DNA of 64,000 bases from Caenispirillum bisanense (GTDB lineage: Bacteria > Pseudomonadota > Alphaproteobacteria > Rhodospirillales > Rhodospirillaceae): NCBI RefSeq assembly GCF_900230255.1, contig NZ_OCNJ01000008.1, positions 62,001-126,000 on the forward strand, given 5' to 3'. Every line of letters starts with the position of its first letter. The first letter of the stretch is position 1. A program made the position numbers and the translations under genes. This document shows positions 35,402 through 43,249 of this stretch, piece after piece. The notes beneath the pieces are model-generated. The model did no database searches and was not told the origin of the DNA. It saw only the letters and a program-made list of their open reading frames with translations.

Positions 35402-35833
35402 ATGTCACCGCGCCACCATGCCGCCTTGCAGATGATCCTGCGGGGCGCCGAGAACAGCGAGATCGGGCGACGGTTCAGCGTCTCCGAGAGCGGTGCGAAG
35501 ACTTACGTGTGGGGTCTCTACCAACACCTGGGCCTGACCCAGACGCATGGTCACAACAAGCGGGCAAACGTCATCGCGTTGCTGAAAAGCCTGATCGGCG
35601 GAATGTCCGATGAGGACTACCTGCGGATTGCCAGCATCCCGAAGGACTGGGTTCGTCGCTACGACCAGATTGGTCAAGACTGGCAGCACGTCTTCGACAA
35701 GTCGAGGCGCGTAAACCGGCGACCAGTGTACGGCCCTAGCGGAAACGACTTAGGTTTGTCCGTCTTTTCACAAAACAAAAGGGGTGGTCCCGAAGGACCA
35801 CCCCAGTTGCATCCGCTCGGGAGAGAGGATTAG
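35402..35833 (+). CDS. Orphan LuxR/GerE-type HTH protein, possibly a fragment
   Basis: 143 codons from ATG 35402. Residues 1-63 are a LuxR-type helix-turn-helix: 'MSPRHHAALQMIL' corresponds to the usual 'LSPRE.EVL.LL', followed by 'NSEIGRRFSVSESGAKTYVWGLYQHLGL'. The frame is open upstream to 35309 (after a TAG at 35306) with coding-like residues 'DELVARLSR' but no ATG, GTG or TTG, so the start is uncertain and no receiver domain is present. The 3' end runs through the convergent terminator of the S-layer-like gene and its last codons overlap that gene's stop, so the C-terminal ~40 residues may be spurious. It may be a decayed regulator or a genuine small DNA-binding protein. Confidence 0.45.
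   Translation: MSPRHHAALQMILRGAENSEIGRRFSVSESGAKTYVWGLYQHLGLTQTHGHNKRANVIALLKSLIGGMSDEDYLRIASIPKDWVRRYDQIGQDWQHVFDKSRRVNRRPVYGPSGNDLGLSVFSQNKRGGPEGPPQLHPLGRED
35771..35804 (-). terminator. Rho-independent terminator of the S-layer-like gene
   Basis: On the minus strand GGGGTGGTCC-ttcg-GGACCACCCC (10-bp perfect stem, UUCG tetraloop, 35781-35804) is followed by TTTTGTTTTG, 26 bases after the stop codon. This is a textbook intrinsic terminator and the best one in the window, consistent with a highly expressed monocistronic transcript. Confidence 0.93.
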
Positions 35834-38271
35834 GCGATCAGGGTGAAGTCAACGAAGGCACCCTGGTCGACAAGGTTGGCAGCCGTCGCCGCGGTGGCGT
35901 AGCCGACCAGAACAACGCCGGAGAAGTCGGAAGTGCCGCCGGTGTCGTCAACGTCGGCGACGAACAGGCTGTCGGCACCCGTCGCGCTGATAACAAACTG
36001 GCCGTTGCTGCTGTTGTAGGTGCCGCGAACCAAGTTGGCACCGTTGTCAGCGAACGTGGTGTTGAAAGCAACGGCGGTAACGGCAGTGTTAGCGGCAGCA
36101 GCGCCAACGCCGGTGTAGTTGGCAGCCATACGGATAGTGTCGCCAGCGGACATGCCAGTCACGATGTCGAAGCCTTCGGCAACGGTATCGATCGTCGTTC
36201 CACCGGTGATGGTGATAGCGGTGTTCTTATCCCCGAGGTCGCCCATCCGGAAATCGTCGGTACCGGTACCGACGTTGATGCGGTCGTTGCCGAGCGACTG
36301 GATAATGACATCGTTGCCAGCACCGGCATTGATCACGTCGAGCTGGTTGGAGCCCGTGATGGTGTCTGCACCAGCAGAACCAGTAACCGTAGCGCCGGAG
36401 TTAGCAGTACCGTTGAGGGTGATGGTGACAGCGCCAGCACCCGTCACGCCGCTGGCGTCGACCGAGCTGACATTGGCACCCAGAGTGCCGGTGTTGAAGG
36501 TCGCCGCGCCGGTGTTGACAATCTTAAGCGTAGTCAGCGCACCATCGGTCATCGCGAGGGTGTGTGCAGTGGTTGCGTTGCTGGCATCCACGTTGACCGT
36601 CTCAACACCATTCATCGTAAAGGTGCTGGTGGCCGAGGTGCCGCGGACGTCAAGATTGACAACGTTCGCGGTACCCGGAAGCGTCGCATCCTTGACGTTC
36701 AGCGTGACACCAGCAACGGAGCCGTCGAGGCGCACGCTCGCGGTTCCGGTAGAACCGCCGAGGTTATTCACGGTCACGGTTTCGCCACCGGCCTGCGCCT
36801 GGGCAGCCAGCCGGAGGTTCACAGCACCAACAAGCGATGCATCAATGGTGGCGTTGACACCCGACGCCGCATCGTCGGTCACCCGAAGAGTCTCAAACTC
36901 GGTGACCGAGGTGAGGACAGCTCCGGCAGTGTTGAGCGTATTCCAGTTAGCGGCAGTCGAGGCAATCGTGTCAGTACCGGTGCCACCCTTGACGGTGTCA
37001 GCAGAGGTCAGATTGCCACCCATGTCGACGGAATCGTTGCCGGATCCGAGGGTGATGGTGTGCGCGGCAGCACCAATACCGGCAAGCGTGATTGCGCCAC
37101 TGGCCGCACTAGCATCAATGGTGGTCGCAGTCGTGGTGATGTTCGTTCCCATCGTCAGATTGCCAGCGGAGGAACCGCTAACGACAACCTTGGAGAGGGA
37201 GGCTGCAGCGTTGGTGTTCAGGGTAACGCTGTTGGCAGCAGTTCCCGCAGCGCCGGCGAGGACGACGTTGAGGGTCTCAATGCCAGTGGCGCCAGTGGTC
37301 GTCGACGTCGTGTTCAGGCTGACAGCGGCGGCATTAGCCTGAGCCACATTGTTCAGCGTCAGCGTGACAGCGTCGGCAGCGCCGGCCACAGCAGCGTCAG
37401 CGTAGACAACGCGAGTATCACCGTCGGTGTTCAGAACCTCAACGTTAGCGGCAGAGGCGACGTTGGTAAACTGCTGAACGTCGTTACCACCGGTGGCGTT
37501 ATTGGCAGAGCCGTTGTTGCGAATGGTGGTCAGGCCGCTGATGCCGGTAAGATTAAAAGTACCACCAGCGGTGCCCACGCCGTCAGTCACCGTAGACGTC
37601 ACCGACATCACTTCGATGCCGGTAATCTTTGCGCCTCCAGCATAGCTCGCGTTAAGTTCGAGCGAGAGAGTGTCGGTACCAGCGCCGCCGCTGATGCTGT
37701 CCACCGCCGAAAACTGCGTGGTGGTCGCGTTGTTGATACCCCCGAAGGTGTCATTGCCGGAGGTGCCATTCAGGTTGTCCGCATTCGCGGTCAGCGTGAA
37801 GGTCGAACCAGTCTGACCGGTCGAAGAACCCGGGAGAGTCACAGCGTTGCTGACCGGCGTGCCGTCCTTCAGAACAGCGCCCGGACGGCTCTCGTACTGA
37901 CCGTTCAGGACGAAGTGCTGCCAAGCGGTCATCTGACCAGCGTCGACAGCAAGCTTCACGTCGTTGTTGGCGGCGAGGTAGGCGGTGGCGTCGAAGTTGT
38001 CGGCAACCGACTTGTACTCGGACGACGGAGCGCGGCCTTCCTTGGCACCGTTCGACAGGAAGTGGTTGAACGGGTTGATCTTCGCGTTCAGCACGTCGGT
38101 GTAGAGGGTGACGTAGTCCGAGGTGTCGAACACGGCGTTGGGATCGCGCAGCTCACGCCAGCCGAAGTTGTCGAAGTGGAAGCGCGCGCTCGGCATGGAG
38201 CCGTTCAGCACGGCGGCCAGCACGTCCGGGTTCTGCTGGAGATAGTACTGCTCGTCAAAAGCGAAAGCCAT
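35830..38271 (-). CDS. S-layer-like RTX surface protein with N-terminal NPDV modules
   Basis: 813 residues from ATG 38271, with GAGGGG 9 bases upstream; 36 further upstream codons are open but fall in the leader. Residues 5-131 hold three NPDV modules (FD at 5, 48 and 93). The rest is Thr/Ala/Asn/Val-rich with RTX-like 'LNGTSGNDTFGG' (~200) and 'GSAGADTITGSN...GAGNDVI' (~680-720) stretches, and I see no cysteine. The C-terminus ends in hydrophobic 'AFVDFTLIA', the typical uncleaved T1SS signal. This architecture (N-terminal anchoring region, low-complexity RTX body, C-terminal signal) matches Caulobacter RsaA-type S-layer proteins. The gene has its own promoter, leader hairpin and intrinsic terminator, and is visibly lower in G+C than its neighbours, as expected of a very highly expressed gene. 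Likely exported by the PrtD/HlyD pair at 43.2-46.4 kb. Confidence 0.87.
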   Translation of the reverse strand: MAFAFDEQYYLQQNPDVLAAVLNGSMPSARFHFDNFGWRELRDPNAVFDTSDYVTLYTDVLNAKINPFNHFLSNGAKEGRAPSSEYKSVADNFDATAYLAANNDVKLAVDAGQMTAWQHFVLNGQYESRPGAVLKDGTPVSNAVTLPGSSTGQTGSTFTLTANADNLNGTSGNDTFGGINNATTTQFSAVDSISGGAGTDTLSLELNASYAGGAKITGIEVMSVTSTVTDGVGTAGGTFNLTGISGLTTIRNNGSANNATGGNDVQQFTNVASAANVEVLNTDGDTRVVYADAAVAGAADAVTLTLNNVAQANAAAVSLNTTSTTTGATGIETLNVVLAGAAGTAANSVTLNTNAAASLSKVVVSGSSAGNLTMGTNITTTATTIDASAASGAITLAGIGAAAHTITLGSGNDSVDMGGNLTSADTVKGGTGTDTIASTAANWNTLNTAGAVLTSVTEFETLRVTDDAASGVNATIDASLVGAVNLRLAAQAQAGGETVTVNNLGGSTGTASVRLDGSVAGVTLNVKDATLPGTANVVNLDVRGTSATSTFTMNGVETVNVDASNATTAHTLAMTDGALTTLKIVNTGAATFNTGTLGANVSSVDASGVTGAGAVTITLNGTANSGATVTGSAGADTITGSNQLDVINAGAGNDVIIQSLGNDRINVGTGTDDFRMGDLGDKNTAITITGGTTIDTVAEGFDIVTGMSAGDTIRMAANYTGVGAAAANTAVTAVAFNTTFADNGANLVRGTYNSSNGQFVISATGADSLFVADVDDTGGTSDFSGVVLVGYATAATAANLVDQGAFVDFTLIA

Positions 38272-38350
38272 TGGTTTACCCCTCAATGGACTCGAGTTGG
38301 TATGTGCCGATCGATCGGCCCCCCTACGCGAAGAAGGCCCGAAGCGGTGG

Positions 38351-38410
38351 CGACCGCTCCCCCAGGAACCCGCCATCAATGTGGCGGGCGGGTCGCTGGG
38401 GGAGCGGTCG
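38351..38410 (-). promoter_or_regulatory. Large stem-loop in the 5' leader of the S-layer-like gene
   Basis: A perfect 15-bp inverted repeat (38351-38365 with 38396-38410) encloses a second 7-bp stem (38369-38375 with 38382-38388, loop of 6). The structure lies 80 bases upstream of the start codon and downstream of the predicted promoter, so it would be in the transcript. It has no T-tract. The likely role is mRNA stabilisation or control of translation, as seen for long leaders of abundant surface proteins; regulation is inferred. Confidence 0.7.
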
Positions 38411-38562
38411 GCGACCCTAAGCGGTACAGCAACTACAACACTTAAGATCGTCGTGCAAGTCGCTGATACGTCATTGGATCGCGGTCAGGCGGGATTTTGC
38501 GGCACTGTGACCGGAAAACCCCACTTCGGCTAACCCGATGAGTCGGCGCCTACCTCCCGGGT

Positions 38563-38591
38563 ACAGTAACTTTCACACCATAACCGGTCAA
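38563..38591 (-). promoter_or_regulatory. Predicted sigma70-type promoter of the S-layer-like gene
   Basis: On the minus strand TTGACC (38586-38591) and TACTGT (38563-38568) are separated by exactly 17 bases. The -35 box is near consensus, the -10 box moderate. It would give a leader of roughly 285 bases containing the large stem-loop. Confidence 0.55.
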
Positions 38592-38609
38592 CAGGATTCG
38601 AAAGGCAGG

Positions 38610-38645
38610 GGGTGCTCGTGGACCCGGAGGAGTCCAGGAGCACCC
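38610..38645 (-). terminator. Hairpin after the 94-residue gene
   Basis: GGGTGCTC (38610-38617) pairs with GAGCACCC (38638-38645), and an inner TGGAC/GTCCA pair extends the stem. It lies 16 bases after the minus-strand stop at 38661 and just upstream of the S-layer promoter, separating the two transcripts. The T-tract is poor. Confidence 0.55.
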
Positions 38646-38660
38646 GATCTGCCGTCGGCA

Positions 38661-38945
38661 TTAGTTCTGCTTGGCGCGATCCGACAGGTGGCGGCCGATA
38701 TCCTGCAGCAGCTCGCCGGCGGCGCGCGGGCCGAGCAGCGACGCCAGGTATTCGGCATGGACGTTCACCAGCGCGTCGATGAACTGGCCCGCCGTCAGCT
38801 CCATGGCGTGGGCCTTGTCCATCAGCCCGCGGAAGGCGGCGGCCACTTCCTTCTCGGCGAAGGCCGAGGCGACGGGGCCGGTGGACAGCTGGAAGGTGCT
38901 GATCTCGGCGGCGGTGAACGTGTTGAGGGAGTCGTCTTTGCTCAT
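38661..38945 (-). CDS. Small acidic/alanine-rich protein upstream of the S-layer-like gene, unknown
   Basis: 94 residues from ATG 38945. No signal peptide, no membrane segment. It looks mostly helical ('VAAAFRGLMDKAHAMELTAGQFIDALVNVHAEYLASLL'-like content in short pieces) with Ala/Leu/Glu-rich amphipathic stretches and no cysteine. I do not recognise the family. It lies divergently from the sapC-like gene and is followed by its own hairpin. Its position inside the S-layer/T1SS locus suggests a chaperone or regulator for export, but nothing in the sequence proves this. Confidence 0.7.
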   Translation of the reverse strand: MSKDDSLNTFTAAEISTFQLSTGPVASAFAEKEVAAAFRGLMDKAHAMELTAGQFIDALVNVHAEYLASLLGPRAAGELLQDIGRHLSDRAKQN

Positions 38946-39080
38946 GGTGAATTTCCGTTCCTGTGTGGGTGGGGGCGGCCGCACGCCATTGGCCCGGCCG
39001 GCCGGTGCCTGCTATGGTGCAGCGGGGCGCCGGTCGTGGCGGTGCACCCCTCCTGATACACATCCTGGGTCAGAATCACC

Positions 39081-39896
39081 ATGTATACCTCGCTCGTCGC
39101 CCTCGGCCGGGAGGCTCATGCCGGGCACCGGCTCGCCGCCTCTCAGTCCTTCGCCTTTGCCGCCGCGCTGCCCGTCGTCGGGCTGGTGGGGTCCGAACTG
39201 GCGCGCGCCGCCGTCGCCATGCCTGTCGCCTTCGCGCCCGACGGCGCCGAGGACGATGGGGCGCCGCGCTTCACGCCGGTGGCGGTGATGGGGGTGCGGC
39301 AGGGACAGAACCTGTTCGTGGCGCCCGACGGCCGCTGGCTCGGCGAATACGTGCCGGCGTTGCTGCGGCGCTATCCCTTCGCCCTGGTGCGGCCCGACGG
39401 CGCGGAGCAGGACGCCCGCATTCTGGCGGTCGACGAAGGCTCCGGCCGCCTGACCACCGACGGCACCGGCATTCCCCTGTTCGACGAGGCCGGCGGCCTG
39501 TCGGAGCACCTGCAGCGGGTGGTCGGCTTCCTGCAGCAACTGGAGGCCAACGGCGTCGTCACCGCCGCCGCCTGCGCCACGCTGGCGGCGCACGGCGTGA
39601 TCGTACCGTGGGAGCTTTCCGTGCAGGGGGCCGACGGCGCGCAACAGCCGGTCGGCGGGCTCTATCGGGTGGACGAGGCGGCGCTCAACGCCCTGCCCGA
39701 CGACGCCTTCCTGGAGCTGCGCCGGTCGGGCGCCCTGGTGGTGGCGCAGTTGCAGCTCGTGTCCATGCAGCGCATCTCCGTGCTGTCGCACCTGGCGCGC
39801 GTGCACGAACAGATCGCCGCCGCCGAGGCACAACGGCCCAAGCTCGACGAGATGCTCGATCTGGGCGGCGGCGACGAGATCGCCTTCACGTTCTGA
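39081..39896 (+). CDS. SapC-family S-layer-associated protein
   Basis: 271 residues. The central blocks 'VAVMGVRQGQNLFVAPDGRWLGEYVPALLRRYPFAL' (read in pieces: GQNLFV, DGRWLGEY, LRRYPF) are diagnostic of the SapC family, first described beside the S-layer genes of Campylobacter fetus. There is no signal peptide or membrane helix, so it should be cytoplasmic; the molecular function of SapC is not established. A weak TTGGCC / TATGGT promoter pair (38989-39018, spacing 18) precedes it. It is divergent from the 94-residue gene and 52 bases before the protease gene, with which it probably forms an operon. Confidence 0.9.
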   Translation: MYTSLVALGREAHAGHRLAASQSFAFAAALPVVGLVGSELARAAVAMPVAFAPDGAEDDGAPRFTPVAVMGVRQGQNLFVAPDGRWLGEYVPALLRRYPFALVRPDGAEQDARILAVDEGSGRLTTDGTGIPLFDEAGGLSEHLQRVVGFLQQLEANGVVTAAACATLAAHGVIVPWELSVQGADGAQQPVGGLYRVDEAALNALPDDAFLELRRSGALVVAQLQLVSMQRISVLSHLARVHEQIAAAEAQRPKLDEMLDLGGGDEIAFTF

Positions 39897-39948
39897 TTTC
39901 CGTGTTCCGGGCGGCGCCCGCCGTGGCGCCCTTGCAGGACCTTCCGCC

Positions 39949-41034
39949 ATGAGCCAGTTCACCGCCCCCACCACCCTCGCCTGGGCGACGGCGCCCGTGC
40001 GGTGGAGCGTCGCCTCCTACACCCTGCTCGATTCCGTGCTGGGCTATACCTACGGCGGCTATCCCGCCTTCGACCGCGCCCTGACGTCGCAGGAGACGGG
40101 GCTCGTGCGCCTCGCCTTCGACGCCTGGGCGACCGTATCGGGCATCAGCTTCCAGGAGGTGAGCGACGGCACCTCCACCCAGATCCGCCTGGGGGTGGAC
40201 GCCGTCGACGGGCCGGGCAACACGCTGGCGCACGCCACCTATTGGTGGACCGGCGGAACCGGCGCCATCGCGCAGGCGGCCGTCGCCTTCGACAGCAGCG
40301 ACCTGGCGACCGCCTGGATGGGCACGGCCGCCCCGCCGAACGGGCAGTGGTCGTTCTACACCACCGCGGTGCACGAGATCGGCCACGCCATCGGCATAGG
40401 CCATCTCTCCGACAGCCAGGCGATCATGTACCCCTACGCCAACGCGACGACGACGCTCACCGCCGCCGACATCGCCGAGGCCGTGCTGCGCTACGGCGCC
40501 CCGGCGGTCACCGCACCGGTCACCGTGGCGGCCCCGGCCGACGCGGTCCCGGTGGCGCGCCCGACGACGGCGGTGGCCGCGGTCGATGCGGCGTTCTACC
40601 TGGCGCGCAATCCCGACGTCGCCGCCGCGGGCATCGACGCCCAGACGCACTACGCCACCACCGGCTGGCGCGAGGGGCGCGACCCGGTGGCGTGGTTCGT
40701 CACCCGCAGCTACCTCGACGCCAATCCCGACGTGAAGGCGGCGGACGTGAACCCCTACGCCCACTTCCTCGACAACGGCCGGCACGAGGGCCGCGACCCC
40801 AACGCCTGGTTCGACACCAGCTGGTATCTGTCGCAGTACGGCGACGTCGCCGCCGCCGGCATCAACCCGGTGGCGCACTACTGGTCCAACGGCTGGAAGG
40901 AAAACCGCGACCCCTCGGCCGGGTTCGACACTTCGGCCTACCTCGGCCGCAACCCGGACGTCGCCGCCGCGGGCATGAACCCGCTGGAGCACTGGCTGCT
41001 GCACGGGCAGGCGGAAGGCCGCGCGCTCGCGTGA
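39949..41034 (+). CDS. Secreted metzincin-type metalloprotease with four C-terminal NPDV modules
   Basis: 361 residues, no signal peptide. Residues ~1-200 form a matrixin/serralysin-like catalytic domain: the zinc motif HEIGHAIGIGH has H142, E143, H146 and H152, and a Met-turn M160 sits in 'IMYPY'. After a Pro/Ala linker, residues ~212-361 are four consecutive NPDV modules (~37 residues each), ending at the C-terminus without RTX nonapeptides. Serralysins normally use RTX repeats for T1SS export, so here the modules may replace them. Caulobacter has an S-layer-associated metalloprotease (Sap), so a role in S-layer turnover or quality control is plausible. Its target and export route are inferred from the neighbouring sapC, S-layer-like and T1SS genes. 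Confidence 0.85.
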   Translation: MSQFTAPTTLAWATAPVRWSVASYTLLDSVLGYTYGGYPAFDRALTSQETGLVRLAFDAWATVSGISFQEVSDGTSTQIRLGVDAVDGPGNTLAHATYWWTGGTGAIAQAAVAFDSSDLATAWMGTAAPPNGQWSFYTTAVHEIGHAIGIGHLSDSQAIMYPYANATTTLTAADIAEAVLRYGAPAVTAPVTVAAPADAVPVARPTTAVAAVDAAFYLARNPDVAAAGIDAQTHYATTGWREGRDPVAWFVTRSYLDANPDVKAADVNPYAHFLDNGRHEGRDPNAWFDTSWYLSQYGDVAAAGINPVAHYWSNGWKENRDPSAGFDTSAYLGRNPDVAAAGMNPLEHWLLHGQAEGRALA

Positions 41035-41109
41035 CGGCCGAGCGGCGGCGGCCCGAGAGAAGGACGGGGCGGATGACCGGAACGGGCGGCGCCGTGGATC
41101 CCGGTGTCG

Positions 41110-42798
41110 TCAGCCGCCGGTGAGGTAGGCGGACAGGACCAGGTCGTGCAGCACCAGCTGCGAGCCGTCGGCGAAGCTGAGCACCGCCGTGCCTTGATCG
41201 ACCGGCACGCTGGCCTGCCAGCGGTCGGCCAGCAGACGCGGATCGACCAGCAGGACGTCCTCGCCCGCGACGAAGCCGGAGACCGTGGCGTTGCCGCCAC
41301 CGAAGTAGATCACCTGCTGCCCGGCGCCGAGCACCACGTCGTGGCGATTGTCGACGGTCATGGGAGGCGGGGGTGGGGGCGGCAACGTCGCCTTGCCCGT
41401 GCTGCCGGTTGTCGCCGTGCCGTCGGCCGTCGCCGTGGTCGCCGTGGGGGTCGCGGCCTCTGGCACTGCAGCCGCGCCGGCCGGGGCGGTGTCGAGGTGC
41501 GCTTCGGTCGGGACGATGAAGGTGATCTGTGTATAGGCGCCCTTGCGGTTGGCCAGCAAGACGTCGTCGATCCGCAGGTCGACCATCATGCGGCCGCTGC
41601 TGTCGCCCCCGTCGGTGACGGCGTTCGTGAGGCTGGGCGCAGCCACCCGCGATGCACCGGAGCTGCCGCCCGGTGGCGGTGCCGCCGGCTCGGCGACGGC
41701 GACGAGTTGAGCGGGGGCCGGCACAGGAGCCGGCTGCACGTCGAAGGCGGAGCGCTCGCCGTCCCCACTCACCCCAGCAGCAACCGCGGGCGTCACCGGT
41801 GCTGGGCCGATGCTGAACTGGTCGGCAGGATCGAAGGCCGCAGCCGCGGCCGCCCACGATGCCGCGTCCCAGGCGGCGGGAAGCGCCGTAACGGTGCCCG
41901 AATGCACATCCGCGCCGTCGAGCAGGAAAGCAACCCGTCCGTCGCCGGCAGCGATGGTCACGCGCACTTCGCCACCCAGTGTTTCGACGGCGGCGGGGGC
42001 CGCACCCGAGGGGGCATCGTCGTCGGCGGTCAGCGCGAGGCCGCCGTCGAGCCCGACCATGCGGCTTTCCGGCGCGGCGAGACGCAGGCTGTCGGCTCCC
42101 GCGGCGGCCTCCTCCGTCTTCAGGACGGTGGAGATGAGAGCGGCTGCGGACGCGAACGTGACGGCGGTGCTCTGGCCGGCCATGGCGGTCAGGAAGTTGG
42201 GGCCGCCCGGCAGGCCGCTTTCCCCGTGCCCCGTCGCAGCCTGGCTGGTGCCGCCGAGGCCGCTGCCGACGGCGGAGCCTGCGGCCGGCGCAGCATCGCC
42301 GGACTTGCCGGCACGCCGACCGACGCCGTCAGCGTCACCCTCGGTCGCCGCCATGGACTTGTTGGACCACAGCAGGGCCGTCGCGACAAAGGCCGTGAGG
42401 ACCACCATGGGATGGAGGTAGAGGTTGGTCACCTTGCCCGACCGCTTGCGCGGCTGCGGGAAGACCAGGGGCTCGCAATCCATGATCTTCTGCACGAGAT
42501 CGCGGAAGCAGGTGCCACGCAGGGGCTTCTCCTGCCCGGCCGCGACGGCGATGTAAACACCGCCGATGCGCGCGAAGTGGGCGATCACGTCACCCGAGTC
42601 GGGCGCGAAGAAGACGAACCACGGCTCGTTCTCGTCCGATACGCCAGAGTCTGTTCCCACCGCCATGCCGGCGCGACCCAGCAGATCGGCGATGCGGTAG
42701 AGTTCCGCCAGCTCCTGGTTCGTCCAGGGTCCGGGCACGGACTCGGTGCTGCGGCCACGGCCCAGCAGCGAGCGGAAGGAGATGACGGAAGCACCCAT
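41110..42798 (-). CDS. Single-pass membrane protein with RTX-like C-terminal domain, unknown function
   Basis: 562 residues. Residues ~25-120 form a compact, presumably cytoplasmic domain ('WTNQELAELYRIADLL', 'ENEPWFVFFAPDSGDVIAHFARIGGVYIAV'). One membrane helix spans ~129-146. The region ~147-475 is long, Ala/Pro/Thr-rich and low in structure, ending in a polyproline run. Residues ~483-562 ('VVLGAGQQVIYFGGGNATVSGFVAGEDVLLVDP', then 'AVLSFADGSQLVL') resemble the C-terminal G-rich/beta-roll end of T1SS substrates, but on an anchored protein. I cannot name the family. Its placement next to the XRE gene and T1SS suggests it is a membrane receptor, sensor or tether for the secreted surface proteins. 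Confidence 0.8.
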   Translation of the reverse strand: MGASVISFRSLLGRGRSTESVPGPWTNQELAELYRIADLLGRAGMAVGTDSGVSDENEPWFVFFAPDSGDVIAHFARIGGVYIAVAAGQEKPLRGTCFRDLVQKIMDCEPLVFPQPRKRSGKVTNLYLHPMVVLTAFVATALLWSNKSMAATEGDADGVGRRAGKSGDAAPAAGSAVGSGLGGTSQAATGHGESGLPGGPNFLTAMAGQSTAVTFASAAALISTVLKTEEAAAGADSLRLAAPESRMVGLDGGLALTADDDAPSGAAPAAVETLGGEVRVTIAAGDGRVAFLLDGADVHSGTVTALPAAWDAASWAAAAAAFDPADQFSIGPAPVTPAVAAGVSGDGERSAFDVQPAPVPAPAQLVAVAEPAAPPPGGSSGASRVAAPSLTNAVTDGGDSSGRMMVDLRIDDVLLANRKGAYTQITFIVPTEAHLDTAPAGAAAVPEAATPTATTATADGTATTGSTGKATLPPPPPPPMTVDNRHDVVLGAGQQVIYFGGGNATVSGFVAGEDVLLVDPRLLADRWQASVPVDQGTAVLSFADGSQLVLHDLVLSAYLTGG

Positions 42799-42817
42799 GC
42801 TCCACCCCTGGCGCAGT

Positions 42818-43138
42818 TCAGAGACCGTTGCGGTTGGACGCGGTGCGTTCGAACAGCAAGTGGTAGGTTACCGGATCGTAATAACTGAGCAGCCGCTTCA
42901 CGAAGTCCACCACATCGACGCCCAGCGCCGTAGCGAAGGCCTCGTAACGGTCCGGCGGAATGCGACCGCGGCCGGCCTCGATCTGCGAGATGAACGTGTA
43001 GTAGTCCACCCCGACCTCCCGGGCGAGATCGCGCTGCGACAGGCCGGCGGCCTCACGCAGGGACTTCAGCCAGCGGCCGGCATCCTGCCGCAGCTTGGCG
43101 ACGTCCGTTCCGACACCCTGTTGGGGATGGCTGTACAT
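42818..43138 (-). CDS. XRE-family HTH transcriptional regulator
   Basis: 106 residues from ATG 43138 with GGAAG 4 bases upstream; open codons further upstream run into the promoter. The Cro/C1-type helix-turn-helix is 'LKSLREAAGLSQRDLAREVGVDYYTFISQIEAGRGRIPPDRYEAFATALG' in structure: helix 2-3 around LSQRDLA and DYYTFISQIE. A short C-terminal extension 'VDFVKRLLSYYDPVTYHLLF' follows. It is co-oriented with the membrane protein gene and may regulate the T1SS/S-layer locus. Two copies of CTGTACA flank its own predicted promoter. Confidence 0.85.
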   Translation of the reverse strand: MYSHPQQGVGTDVAKLRQDAGRWLKSLREAAGLSQRDLAREVGVDYYTFISQIEAGRGRIPPDRYEAFATALGVDVVDFVKRLLSYYDPVTYHLLFERTASNRNGL

Positions 43139-43197
43139 GGCGCTTCCAATGGCATCATGGCTGGTGAGAATAATACTATGGAAGTCACTGTACAGGA
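43131..43197 (-). promoter_or_regulatory. Predicted autoregulated promoter of the XRE gene
   Basis: On the minus strand TATTAT (43170-43175) is a good -10 box (5 of 6), with no strong -35. CTGTACA occurs at 43131-43137 (overlapping the start codon) and at 43188-43194 (within the palindrome CTGTACAG, 43188-43195), 57 bases apart and flanking the -10 box, as expected of a pair of half-sites for a repressor. Related GGTACAG is present at 38423-38429 and 38560-38566 in the S-layer-like promoter region. Confidence 0.4.
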
Positions 43198-43249
43198 CGG
43201 CGAAGCAGGAGTCCACCCGCTCCGTCGCCGTTCGATCCCGGGCTACGCC

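Noticed and set aside
36119-38445. Long plus-strand open frames opposite the S-layer-like gene
   Set aside because: They are antisense to a protein with clear NPDV and RTX features, a promoter and a terminator; their own translations are Val/Ser/Pro- or Gly/Ser-rich without recognisable motifs.
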